Position numbers and translations under genes: made by a program
The notes under the pieces: model-generated
Databases searched by the model: none
Told to the model about the DNA's origin: nothing
What the model saw: only the letters and a program-made list of their open reading frames with translations
Shown here: piece after piece, positions 1 through 5,844 of the stretch
Position numbering within the stretch: the first letter of the stretch is position 1
How the letters are laid out: each line of letters begins with the position of its first letter
Origin: Thauera sp.
GTDB taxonomy: Bacteria; Pseudomonadota; Gammaproteobacteria; Burkholderiales; Rhodocyclaceae
Length of the DNA: 5,844 nucleotides
Reading direction: 5' to 3'
NCBI GenBank assembly: GCA_003446655.1
Contig: DMCZ01000252.1
Location: 1-5,844, forward strand

Positions 1-390
1 CTGAAGGACTTCTGCCAGCGTTTCGACGACCGCGCACGCGGACGCATCATGGCGATCAAGCCCGGCTACTACACCCGGCTAGGCGCGGCGATCCGCCTCG
101 CCACCCACACGCGGGAGAAGGGATCGGCCGCGCGCCGCATCCTGCTGATCCTGTCCGACGGCAAGCCCAACGACCTCGACCTCTACGACGGCCGCTACGG
201 CATCGAGGACACCCGGGTCGCCGTCGTCGAGGCACGCAACCGCGGCGTCGTGCCCTTCTGCGTCACGATCGACCGCGAGGGCGCCAGCTACCTTCCCCAC
301 CTGTTCGGCCCGGCGGGCTTTGCCGTGATCCGTCAGCCCGATGAACTGCCCGCCCGCCTGCCGATGTTCTATGCCCAGCTCACGCGTTGA
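1..390 (+). CDS. norD: NorD C-terminal part (nitric oxide reductase activation protein, vWA domain), 5' truncated by window
   Basis: The frame is open from base 1 and ends with TGA at 388-390, giving the last 129 residues of a longer protein. It is the C-terminal half of a von Willebrand factor A domain. The threonine in YYTRLGAAI (about residue 25 of the fragment) and the aspartate in LSDGKPND (about residue 53) look like the later metal-ion-adhesion (MIDAS) residues; the first DxSxS element would lie upstream of the window. The stretch GRYGIEDTR, followed by a C-terminal segment rich in Phe, Pro and Leu, is what I recognise as NorD. In the family, NorD works with the AAA+ ATPase NorQ in the cytoplasm to assemble or activate the NO reductase NorCB. 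An internal ATG at 49 is only a methionine codon, not the start. The regulator gene follows 4 nt downstream, which suggests a shared nor transcript. The family call is firm and the upstream norCBQ genes are inferred. Confidence 0.9.
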   Translation: MKDFCQRFDDRARGRIMAIKPGYYTRLGAAIRLATHTREKGSAARRILLILSDGKPNDLDLYDGRYGIEDTRVAVVEARNRGVVPFCVTIDREGASYLPHLFGPAGFAVIRQPDELPARLPMFYAQLTR

Positions 391-394
391 CGCC

Positions 395-1153
395 ATGAAC
401 CGCTGCGACACCTTCTGCCGCGAGGCGCTGCAAAGCCCCCCTCCCACCGATCCACCCACGCCCGAGGTCGAACGTCTGTGTCGCCTGCTCGGCCAGGCCG
501 CGCTGTTCAACGGGCTGGCCTGCACCGACATCGCGCGCTTTACGCGCGGCGTGCGCGAGCTCACCGTAGCCAAGGGCGACATCCTCTTTCACCGCGGCGA
601 TCCCTGCACCGGCTTTCACTTGATCCTGAGCGGCCAGATCAAACTCGCCTTCACCTCGGCCGACGGCAATGAGAAAGTGGTCGACATCCTCTACCCGGGC
701 AAGAGCTTCGGCGAGGCCGTCATGTTCATGGACAAACCCTACGTGGTGATGGCCCAGGCGTTGAGTGAGGCGAACCTGCTCCACATCGGCAAGCAGGTGT
801 TCTTCGAGGAGATGGCGGGCGACCCGCTGTTCTGCCGCAAGATCATCGCCGGCCTGGCCCAGCGCCTGCATCACCTGATGGCAGACGTGGAAAGCTACTC
901 GCTGCGCTCGGGCCGGGAGCGCGTGATCGGCTACCTGCTGCGCGAGGAAGAGCGCGACGGCGAGGGCGTCGCCGAAGGCCATGTCTCGCTCCGCCTGCCG
1001 ACCAGCAAGGGCACGATCGCCTCACGCCTCAACCTCACGCAGGAACACTTTTCGCGCATCCTGCACGAGTTGACCACGAGCGGCTTGATCCAGGTCGAGG
1101 GCCGCACGATCCACATTCCGGACATCGGCAAACTGCGCAAAAGCCTGGGCTGA
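395..1153 (+). CDS. dnr: Crp/Fnr-family transcriptional regulator, Dnr/Nnr type (NO/low-oxygen control of denitrification)
   Basis: A 252-residue protein with a cyclic-nucleotide-binding-like beta-barrel (about residues 38-135, with GDILFHRGD and LILSGQIKL), a long dimerisation helix (about 140-170) and a C-terminal winged helix-turn-helix (about 172-248). The recognition helix TQEHFSRILHEL carries the E-x-x-S-R pattern (Glu217, Ser220, Arg221) that FNR-type proteins use to read TTGAT half-sites. The FNR iron-sulphur signature is absent: cysteines are at 4, 8, 29, 43, 71 and 147 and do not fit C-x2-C-x5-C. The location next to norD and the missing cluster point to the Dnr/Nnr branch, where known members respond to NO through heme; heme binding here is inferred. 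I chose ATG 395 because it lies 4 nt after the norD stop and gives a normal length. In-frame ATGs at 371 and 341 lie inside norD and none of the three has a good Shine-Dalgarno, so translational coupling to norD is likely. Confidence 0.87.
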   Translation: MNRCDTFCREALQSPPPTDPPTPEVERLCRLLGQAALFNGLACTDIARFTRGVRELTVAKGDILFHRGDPCTGFHLILSGQIKLAFTSADGNEKVVDILYPGKSFGEAVMFMDKPYVVMAQALSEANLLHIGKQVFFEEMAGDPLFCRKIIAGLAQRLHHLMADVESYSLRSGRERVIGYLLREEERDGEGVAEGHVSLRLPTSKGTIASRLNLTQEHFSRILHELTTSGLIQVEGRTIHIPDIGKLRKSLG

Positions 1154-1166
1154 GCCATCGAGCGCC

Positions 1167-1184
1167 CCGGGCACGCCGTGCCGG
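1167..1184 (+). terminator. Small GC-rich hairpin after the regulator gene, possible weak terminator
   Basis: GGCACG (1170-1175) and CGTGCC (1177-1182) are perfect inverted repeats around a single base. In practice they would fold as a 5-bp stem with a 3-nt loop, extendable by further C-G pairs if one G is bulged. The hairpin starts 14 nt after the regulator stop, a typical place for a terminator. No T-run follows (the next bases are CTTGGTGCG), so an intrinsic terminator is doubtful; it may only stabilise or pause the transcript. Confidence 0.3.
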
Positions 1185-1255
1185 CTTGGTGCGTGGCCTA
1201 TTTCCTTGACCGCACCGGACGCACGCAATAGTGTCCGGGCTGGCACAATTCAACC

Positions 1256-1259
1256 AAGG
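1256..1259 (+). promoter_or_regulatory. Ribosome binding site of the EAL-domain gene
   Basis: AAGG lies 8 nt before the ATG at 1268, in the only sizeable gap between + strand genes (1154-1267). It supports 1268 as the start rather than the in-frame double Met codons 11 and 12 residues further in, and so keeps the N-terminal CxxC in the protein. Confidence 0.55.
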
Positions 1260-1267
1260 CAGCATCA

Positions 1268-2104
1268 ATGACCGACCGCGAATTCCCGCTGCAATCACGC
1301 ATGATGGCGGGCACTGTGCCTGAGTGCGGCCGCTGCCGGACGCTCGAACCCCTGGGCTTCGATTTCACCATGGCCTTCCAGCCCATCGTCGATCTCGCGA
1401 GCGGCGCGGTCTGGGGCTGGGAGGCACTGGTGCGCGGCCGACACGGGGAGAACGCAGCGCACGTGCTCGAACAGGTCAATGACGCCAACCGCTACCAGTT
1501 CGACCAACGTTGCCGCACGCGCGCGATCGAACTGGCTCATCAGCTTGGCCTCGCCGAGCGGCTGAGCATCAACTTCCTGCCCAATGCCGTCTATGAGCCG
1601 CGCGCCTGCATCCGCGCCACCATCGAGGCGGCGAGCCGGGTGGGCTTTCCGCTCGAGCGCCTGCAGTTCGAAATCACCGAAGTCGAAGAGGTGCGCAACG
1701 ACGGCCACCTGCGCCGCATCGTCGAGGAGTACCGCGCCATCGGCTTCGCAACTGCGATCGACGACTTCGGCGCGGGCTTCGCGGGCCTCAACCTGCTCAC
1801 GCACTTCAAGCCCGACACGCTCAAGCTCGACATGAACCTGATCCGCAACATCGATCAGGACGACCGCCGTCAGCTCATCGTGCGCCACCTCGTGCTGCTC
1901 GCCGCCGAGCTACCCTGCACGCTGATCGCCGAAGGGGTCGAGACGCTCGGTGAAGCACGGTGTCTGGCGGAGATGGGCATCAGCCTGCAGCAGGGCTACC
2001 TCTACGCCCGGCCTGGATTCGAATCCCTGCCCGCCCCGGATCCCGGCGTCCTCGCCAGCCTGCTCGCGGGCAAGCTCGCGAGCCAGGCAAACCCCGCTAT
2101 CTGA
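1268..2104 (+). CDS. Stand-alone EAL-domain cyclic-di-GMP phosphodiesterase with N-terminal CxxC
   Basis: A 278-residue, apparently soluble protein that is almost entirely one EAL domain (about residues 33-255). The family hydrolyses c-di-GMP to pGpG with two metal ions. Residues corresponding to the known catalytic set appear complete: Glu52 in WEALVRG, Asn102 in SINF, Glu135 in FEITE, Asp165/Asp166 in IDDFGAG, Lys186 and Asp188 in LKLDM, Glu222 in AEGVET and Gln242 in QQGY. Activity is therefore predicted. There is no GGDEF, PAS, REC or membrane segment. The only extra part is a tail of about 32 residues with Cys20-x2-Cys23 (PECGRCR), a possible metal- or redox-sensitive pair. The start is supported by an AAGG upstream. 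The gene lies 114 nt after the dnr-type regulator and abuts nnrS from the opposite strand, so it is embedded in the denitrification cluster. A role in linking NO or oxygen state to biofilm or motility is inferred only. Confidence 0.9.
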   Translation: MTDREFPLQSRMMAGTVPECGRCRTLEPLGFDFTMAFQPIVDLASGAVWGWEALVRGRHGENAAHVLEQVNDANRYQFDQRCRTRAIELAHQLGLAERLSINFLPNAVYEPRACIRATIEAASRVGFPLERLQFEITEVEEVRNDGHLRRIVEEYRAIGFATAIDDFGAGFAGLNLLTHFKPDTLKLDMNLIRNIDQDDRRQLIVRHLVLLAAELPCTLIAEGVETLGEARCLAEMGISLQQGYLYARPGFESLPAPDPGVLASLLAGKLASQANPAI

Positions 2105-2107
2105 TCA
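2102..2107. other. Back-to-back convergent stop codons forming the palindrome TGATCA
   Basis: The TGA of the EAL gene (2102-2104, + strand) is immediately followed by the TGA of nnrS read on the - strand (2107-2105). There is no intergenic base and no room for a terminator between the genes, so transcripts from the two sides must run into each other's coding sequence unless stopped inside the genes. Confidence 0.9.
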
Positions 2108-3292
2108 GCCTTCCTTGCCGTCCACCCTGGCCCGCAGCAGGAAAGGCGTGTAGCGCCACAGATAGAGCAGGAACGCGAGCGACCACAAGGTGGCCGCCGC
2201 ATGCACGCCCCCCAGCTGCGCGGCGGGAATCAGCGCAACAGTGAGCACCCGCACCGCCGCGGCAAGCAGGACCAGGGCATAGGCGGCCGTCTCGATGGGC
2301 CCGGCGACCAGCATGCGGCCGGTGTGGCCGAGCGCCGTGCGTGTGATCATGCCGATGATCAGCCCGCCGGTGGCACCGATCGCCAGGGCGTGGATACCGG
2401 CGGAGCGCGGCAGGACACCGAACTGGGTCAGAGCGATCAGCGCCAGCCCGAGCGGGATCCACAGATAGGACAGGTGCAGCACCCACAGCAGCGGCTGGCT
2501 GCGGGTGGCCCACGGGTTCCAGCCGCCCAGGCGCACCGCCTGCAGCACTGCCGCAACCAGCGACACCACGCCCGCCGATCCATCGCCACCAAGCGCCCAC
2601 AGCAGCAGCGCGACGCCGGTAGCGATCGCCGCCGCCCAGTCGAGCTTCACGTTGCGCCACTGCCTGACCCCGCGCACTGCGTTGAAGGTGAACATCGGGA
2701 TCACCCGCCCGCCGACGATGGTCTCGAGCACGACCACGAGCCCGAGCGCCAGGTGCATGGCCATCAAGGGATCGGCCTCGATCACACCGAGCGCCGCCAG
2801 ATGGAAGACCAGGTTGGCGAGCGCGAGCAGCGCGGGCAGCGCGCCCACGAAGTAATTGCGCTTGCTCCTGGCCTTGATCAGCACCTTGAGCAGCATGCCC
2901 GCGGCCACGGGCAGGAAGGCGAGGTCCACGATCGCCACCCAGGCGCCGCTGCCGAAGGCCATCGCCAGCCGGCCAGCGAGCCACACCGCGGCGAGCACCA
3001 TCAGCGGCCTGTCGGTCGGCGTGTCGAGCCCGGTCCAGTTGCGCCCGGCGGTGAACAGGAAGCCGATGATCACCGCCACCGCGAAGCCGAAGATCATCTC
3101 GTGCGCGTGCCACCAGATGCCCGGCATCGGCAGCTCGATCGCGCCAGAATAGGCCACCGCCCACACCGGCACTGCGATCGCGGCAAACAGCGCGGCGAGC
3201 AGGTAGAAGGGCCGGAAGCCGAGCGCCCACAGCGAAAAGGTGTCGGGGGGAATGCGTTTGGTCGTGGGTTCGTCGAGGCGAATCAGCGGCAT
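2105..3292 (-). CDS. nnrS: NnrS family heme/copper-containing membrane protein, NO stress tolerance
   Basis: A 395-residue, very hydrophobic protein with about 12 predicted transmembrane helices spread from residue 20 to 385, the usual size for NnrS. Family hallmarks are visible in order: LGFRPFYLL (24-32), WWHAHEMIFGF (60-70), AGRNWTG (82-88), GGRVIPMFTFNA (194-205), LHLSYLWIPLG (272-282) and a His-rich block HALAIGATGG...TRTALGHTGR (301-326). Conserved histidines at 62, 64, 180, 273, 301 and 323 are candidate heme or copper ligands. NnrS proteins sit in the inner membrane, are usually under NO-responsive regulators, and are reported to lessen nitrosative stress; the chemistry is not settled. 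The ATG at 3292 is preceded by a purine-rich GAGAAGAG (3304-3297). The gene follows nirN by 69 nt on the same strand, with no FNR-type box seen in the gap, so it is probably the last gene of the nir operon. Confidence 0.92.
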   Translation of the reverse strand: MPLIRLDEPTTKRIPPDTFSLWALGFRPFYLLAALFAAIAVPVWAVAYSGAIELPMPGIWWHAHEMIFGFAVAVIIGFLFTAGRNWTGLDTPTDRPLMVLAAVWLAGRLAMAFGSGAWVAIVDLAFLPVAAGMLLKVLIKARSKRNYFVGALPALLALANLVFHLAALGVIEADPLMAMHLALGLVVVLETIVGGRVIPMFTFNAVRGVRQWRNVKLDWAAAIATGVALLLWALGGDGSAGVVSLVAAVLQAVRLGGWNPWATRSQPLLWVLHLSYLWIPLGLALIALTQFGVLPRSAGIHALAIGATGGLIIGMITRTALGHTGRMLVAGPIETAAYALVLLAAAVRVLTVALIPAAQLGGVHAAATLWSLAFLLYLWRYTPFLLRARVDGKEG

Positions 3293-3361
3293 GTTTCTCT
3301 TCTCGGTGATGCAGATGGGGATGTTCGAGTCGGCGCGGGGGCGCGTCGGGCCCGTGCGGGA
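3293..3361 (-). other. nirN-nnrS intergenic spacer with nnrS ribosome binding site
   Basis: This 69-nt spacer carries the purine-rich GAGAAGAG (3304-3297) ending 4 nt before the nnrS ATG. It also holds a GC-rich half with an 8-bp palindrome CGGGCCCG (3347-3354) just past the nirN stop. The palindrome has no loop and no following T-run, so I do not call a terminator. I see no TTGAT-N4-ATCAA operator, which favours read-through from nirN into nnrS. Confidence 0.45.
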
Positions 3362-5005
3362 TCAGTGGCTGGTGCCTTCCTCGCGGGTGATCTTGTTCCA
3401 GACGTTGTACTTGCCGACGGGCTTTCGCATCGGCAGGCGCTTGACCTCTTCCAGGGTCTGCGCATCGAGCACGATCACCGCGCCCTCGTCTTCCCAAAGG
3501 CTGGCGAGCGCATAGCGGCCGTCGCGGGTGAACTCGATGTGCGCGAGCGTCTTGCCAGGCTCGCCGGTGATCTCCCTGACTACCTCGAGCGTGTGCTTGT
3601 CGATCACCTGCAGGATGTGCTTGGCCTCCGGGCTCATCATCGAGTCAACGAAGGCGTAGCGGCTGTTGGCGTGGCTGCGCAGGAAAAAGCCGGGCCCGCG
3701 GGTGGGGATGCGTTTGACGACCTCCCAGGTCTTCATGTCGATGACCGTGACCTCGCCGGCCTTCAGGTTGGTGCTCGCCATCACAGTGCGCGGCTTGGCG
3801 TCCGGCCCGGCGGCCGGGTCCTGCCATTCCCAGGTGATGCCCGAGCCCAGGTGCGGCATGCCGTCGAGCGGCAGGTTGGCGATCTTCTTCCTCACGTCGA
3901 GGTTAACCACCTGGCCGACGCCCTCGCGCGAGGCGCCCATCAGCTCGGAGTAGTCCTGGGTGAAGAAGAAATCGTCGAGCACCTCGGCGAGGACGGTGCG
4001 GCGCGGGTTGAGATAGCCCGGGATGAAGGTCCCCTCGCGCTGGGTGTAGTCGTGGATGTAGCTGATCGGGATGTCCTCGACCGCCTTGGTGTAGCTGATC
4101 TCCCACACCTCGCCGACGTCCTTGAGCGCCGCGATGAAGGACTGGCGCGGGGTGGCGTCGTACACCGCCGACACGCGCGAGCTGTTCTTGCCATCGCGGT
4201 CCTTGGCTTCGATCGTCTTGACCAGGTTGAGGTCGCCGTCGAGCAGCACCAGCGTGTGCGGCAGGTAGTTGGCCACCGCCACATGAGTTCCGTCGGGCGA
4301 GGCGGCGACGTTGCGCGTGTTGATGCCGGCACGCACCTCGGCCACGACCTTGAGGTTCCACAGGTCGAACTTGGTGATCCAGCCGTCGCGCGAGGCGAAG
4401 AACACGTAGCGCCCGTTGGCGGCGAACTTGGGTCCGCCGTGCAGCGCGAAGCGCGACTGGAACCGATGGATCGGCTCGAGCCGGTCGCCGTCGAGCACGC
4501 TGACGTGATGGTCCCCCGCCTCCACCACCAGGAAGAGGTTCATCGGGTCGGCGTCGAACACCGGCTTGTCGGACAGCGTCGCCGGATCGACATGAACGAT
4601 GCGCGAGGCGCGGATGTCGTCGTCGGTCCACCGCGGCTCGGGCACGACCGGGGTATAGATCCAGTCGGCGATCGCGGCAATCTCGTCCTTGTTCAGCTGT
4701 GCGGCAAAGCCAGCCATCTGGGTGGCGGGCCGGCCTTCGGCAATCACCTTGACGGCCTCGCTCTTGCGCAGGCGCCCGAGATTGTCGGGCAGCAGCGCTG
4801 GCCCCATCGCCCCCAGGCGGTTGGGGGCGTGGCAGGCCGCGCAGTGCTGTTCGTAAAGCCTGGGGACATCGATGCCCGCAGTGTTTGCCGGCGCTGCACT
4901 TGCCGCGGGGAAAGTGGTCTGGCCCACCGCGGCCGCGGCAGGGAGGGCGGCCAAGCCGCCAACCAAGGCCAGAACGCCAGCGAATGCCGGGATGCGAACG
5001 CTCAT
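3362..5005 (-). CDS. nirN: NirN, periplasmic c/d1-type cytochrome (dihydro-heme d1 dehydrogenase) of heme d1 biosynthesis
   Basis: A 547-residue protein. Residues 1-26 form a Sec signal peptide (Arg4, hydrophobic core, likely cleavage after PAAAA). Residues about 45-118 are a cytochrome c domain with heme motif CAACH (55-59) and probable axial Met97. Residues about 135-547 are a cd1-type eight-bladed propeller. His189 (FALHGGPKF) aligns with the proximal heme d1 ligand of NirS, and His385 (GMPHLGSG) with one NirS distal histidine. The second NirS distal histidine (in FLHDGG) has no counterpart: the matching stretch is LAEVLDDFFF. The C-terminus KPVGKYNVWNKI is of NirN type. NirN oxidises dihydro-heme d1 to form the acrylate side chain and hands the cofactor to NirS. 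NirF is excluded by the heme c domain, NirS by the missing histidine and overall sequence. It is longer than the Pseudomonas NirN I remember (about 490). The start is supported by AAGG 7 nt upstream and a 4-nt overlap with nirJ. Confidence 0.87.
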   Translation of the reverse strand: MSVRIPAFAGVLALVGGLAALPAAAAVGQTTFPAASAAPANTAGIDVPRLYEQHCAACHAPNRLGAMGPALLPDNLGRLRKSEAVKVIAEGRPATQMAGFAAQLNKDEIAAIADWIYTPVVPEPRWTDDDIRASRIVHVDPATLSDKPVFDADPMNLFLVVEAGDHHVSVLDGDRLEPIHRFQSRFALHGGPKFAANGRYVFFASRDGWITKFDLWNLKVVAEVRAGINTRNVAASPDGTHVAVANYLPHTLVLLDGDLNLVKTIEAKDRDGKNSSRVSAVYDATPRQSFIAALKDVGEVWEISYTKAVEDIPISYIHDYTQREGTFIPGYLNPRRTVLAEVLDDFFFTQDYSELMGASREGVGQVVNLDVRKKIANLPLDGMPHLGSGITWEWQDPAAGPDAKPRTVMASTNLKAGEVTVIDMKTWEVVKRIPTRGPGFFLRSHANSRYAFVDSMMSPEAKHILQVIDKHTLEVVREITGEPGKTLAHIEFTRDGRYALASLWEDEGAVIVLDAQTLEEVKRLPMRKPVGKYNVWNKITREEGTSH

Positions 5006-5844
5006 GCGGGTACCTTGTTGATCCGTTTCCAGGGAGTGGTGACCACGCGTTCGGCGCCGTAATCCCCGGGATTGACGCCGATCTCCTCATCAAGCAGGTA
5101 GCACGCGGGATCCTCCGCCCACGGGTTGCCGGTGACCTGCTCCGCGCGCACGCGCGAGCTGCCGTTGCAGATGTCGAGGTACCTGCACGCGCCGCAACGT
5201 CCTTCGAGCGTGCGCGGGTGCTGCTTGAGCCCGGCGAGCAGCGGGTTGGAGAGGTCGTTCCAGATCTCGCCGAAGGCGCGCTGGCGGACGTTGCCCAGCG
5301 GCACGTGCCACCACATGGTGTCAGGGTGCACGATGCCGAGGTTGTCGATGTTGGAGACGTTCACCCCGCTGGCGTTGCCGCCCCACTGGCGCAGCTTGGC
5401 CTCGATGTGCGCGGTTTTCTCCGGGAAGCGGCGCTGCACCCAGTGCAGCAGGAAGGGGCCGTCGGCGTCGTTGTTGCCGGTGACGAAATCCTTATCGATG
5501 CCGCGCCGGTGCAGCTCGAGACAGGTCTCGAAGAGCAGCTCCATGGCCTCCCGGGTGGTGCGGTGGCGGGCGTCGCCGGCGCGGTTCTTGTTACCACGGC
5601 CGGCGTAGTTCAGGTGCGAGAAGTAAAACTTGTCGATGCGCTCGTCCTCGACCAGCTTCAGCAGCGCGGGCAGGTCGTGGGCGTTACCCTCGGTCATGGT
5701 GTAGCGCACACCGACCTTGATGCCGCGATCACGGCACAGCCGGATGCCGTGCATCGACGCCTCGAACGCGCCCTGCTTGCGGCGGAAGTGGTCGTGGGTG
5801 GCGCCGATGCCGTCCAGGCTCACGCCCACGTAGTCGAAGCCGAT
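5002..5844 (-). CDS. nirJ: NirJ C-terminal part (radical SAM enzyme of heme d1 biosynthesis), 5' end outside window
   Basis: The frame is open to the window edge, and 280 residues before the TGA at 5004-5002 are present. The first codons in the window read IGFDYVGVSLDG; the GTG at 5829 is an internal valine codon, not a start. Visible are the second half of the radical SAM barrel (VGVSLDG at 6-12, VRYTMTEGN at 46-54) and a C-terminal SPASM-like cluster region with Cys217-x2-Cys220-x5-Cys226-x21-Cys248, expected to bind a second 4Fe-4S cluster. The N-terminal C-x3-C-x2-C that binds the SAM cluster should lie in the missing roughly 100 residues. NirJ removes the two propionate chains of 12,18-didecarboxysiroheme at C3 and C8, a step toward heme d1, in the cytoplasm. 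The 4-nt ATGA overlap with nirN shows co-transcription. The closest alternatives are AhbC/AhbD or PqqE-type SPASM proteins, but nirN next door strongly favours NirJ. Confidence 0.9.
   Translation of the reverse strand: MGFDYVGVSLDGIGATHDHFRRKQGAFEASMHGIRLCRDRGIKVGVRYTMTEGNAHDLPALLKLVEDERIDKFYFSHLNYAGRGNKNRAGDARHRTTREAMELLFETCLELHRRGIDKDFVTGNNDADGPFLLHWVQRRFPEKTAHIEAKLRQWGGNASGVNVSNIDNLGIVHPDTMWWHVPLGNVRQRAFGEIWNDLSNPLLAGLKQHPRTLEGRCGACRYLDICNGSSRVRAEQVTGNPWAEDPACYLLDEEIGVNPGDYGAERVVTTPWKRINKVPA
5013..5016 (-). promoter_or_regulatory. Ribosome binding site of nirN, inside the 3' end of nirJ
   Basis: On the - strand AAGG lies 7 nt before the nirN ATG (5005-5003) and within the last codons of nirJ. 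With the ATGA overlap it fixes the nirN start and indicates translational coupling of the two genes. Confidence 0.6.

Noticed and set aside
380..982. A 200-codon open frame on the - strand opposite the Crp/Fnr regulator
   Set aside because: It is antisense to a gene with a clear family assignment; its composition is Ala/Val/His/Arg-rich without motifs, as expected of a high-GC shadow frame.
620..1089. TTGAT half-sites (620-624, 1085-1089, and 5018-5022) as FNR/Dnr operators
   Set aside because: Each lacks the ATCAA partner at 4-nt spacing and lies inside a coding region; no full palindrome was found in the window by eye.
1206..1234. Possible sigma-70 promoter for the EAL gene: TTGACC (1206-1211), 17 nt, TAGTGT (1229-1234)
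   Set aside because: The -35 is good but the -10 matches only half of TATAAT. In a high-GC gap of this length such a match is not enough to call a promoter; 5'-end mapping would decide.
1241..1256. TGGCAC as the -24 element of a sigma-54 promoter before the EAL gene
   Set aside because: The -12 GC dinucleotide is missing at the required spacing (CC at 1254-1255).
3347..3360. CGGGCCCG palindrome and CCCGTGCGGG as a terminator between nirN and nnrS
   Set aside because: The stems are 3-4 bp or have no loop, there is no T-run, and the downstream gene is on the same strand at short distance.
2097..3497. A 466-codon open frame on the - strand overlapping nnrS in another frame
   Set aside because: It is longer than nnrS but its translation is low-complexity Arg/Ala/Gly/Asp sequence, while the nnrS frame shows all family motifs. 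It also runs from inside nirN across the spacer.
2201..5062. A 953-codon open frame on the + strand, antisense to nnrS, nirN and the end of nirJ
   Set aside because: It is the mirror of real - strand genes with recognisable families and strongly GC-biased third codon positions, which removes stops from the opposite frame. Its translation is rich in His, Arg, Gln, Asp and Gly with no domain, no hydrophobic core pattern and no plausible start region.

Overview
The window is part of a denitrification gene island from a high-GC (roughly two-thirds G+C by eye) Gram-negative bacterium. Protein flavour and gene content (norD, a Dnr-type regulator, nirJ, nirN, nnrS) fit a denitrifying betaproteobacterium of the Thauera/Azoarcus/Aromatoleum kind. 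The taxon is an inference, since no RNA gene or species marker is present.

Layout: two gene blocks converge near position 2104/2105. On the + strand, the 3' end of norD (1-390) is followed after 4 nt by a Crp/Fnr-family regulator of the Dnr/Nnr type (395-1153). A 114-nt gap with a small hairpin follows, then a stand-alone EAL-domain cyclic-di-GMP phosphodiesterase (1268-2104). On the - strand, read right to left, come the C-terminal 280 residues of the radical-SAM heme d1 enzyme NirJ (5844-5002, 5' end outside the window), the periplasmic c/d1-type dehydrogenase NirN (5005-3362, 4-nt overlap with nirJ), and the membrane protein NnrS (3292-2105, 69 nt after nirN). The EAL gene and nnrS meet stop codon to stop codon with no spacer.

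How they work together: NirJ and NirN act in the late pathway that builds heme d1 for the cytochrome cd1 nitrite reductase NirS, which produces NO. NorD helps assemble or activate the NO reductase NorCB, which removes NO. NnrS is a heme/copper membrane protein linked to tolerance of NO stress. The Dnr-type regulator is expected to sense NO or low oxygen and drive nir and nor transcription. The EAL protein is the one gene not classically part of denitrification and suggests a cyclic-di-GMP link. I see no mobile element, CRISPR array, tRNA or rRNA, and no evidence of a wholly new system. The main points of interest are the EAL protein with its N-terminal CxxC, the zero-spacer convergence, and details of NirN and the regulator.
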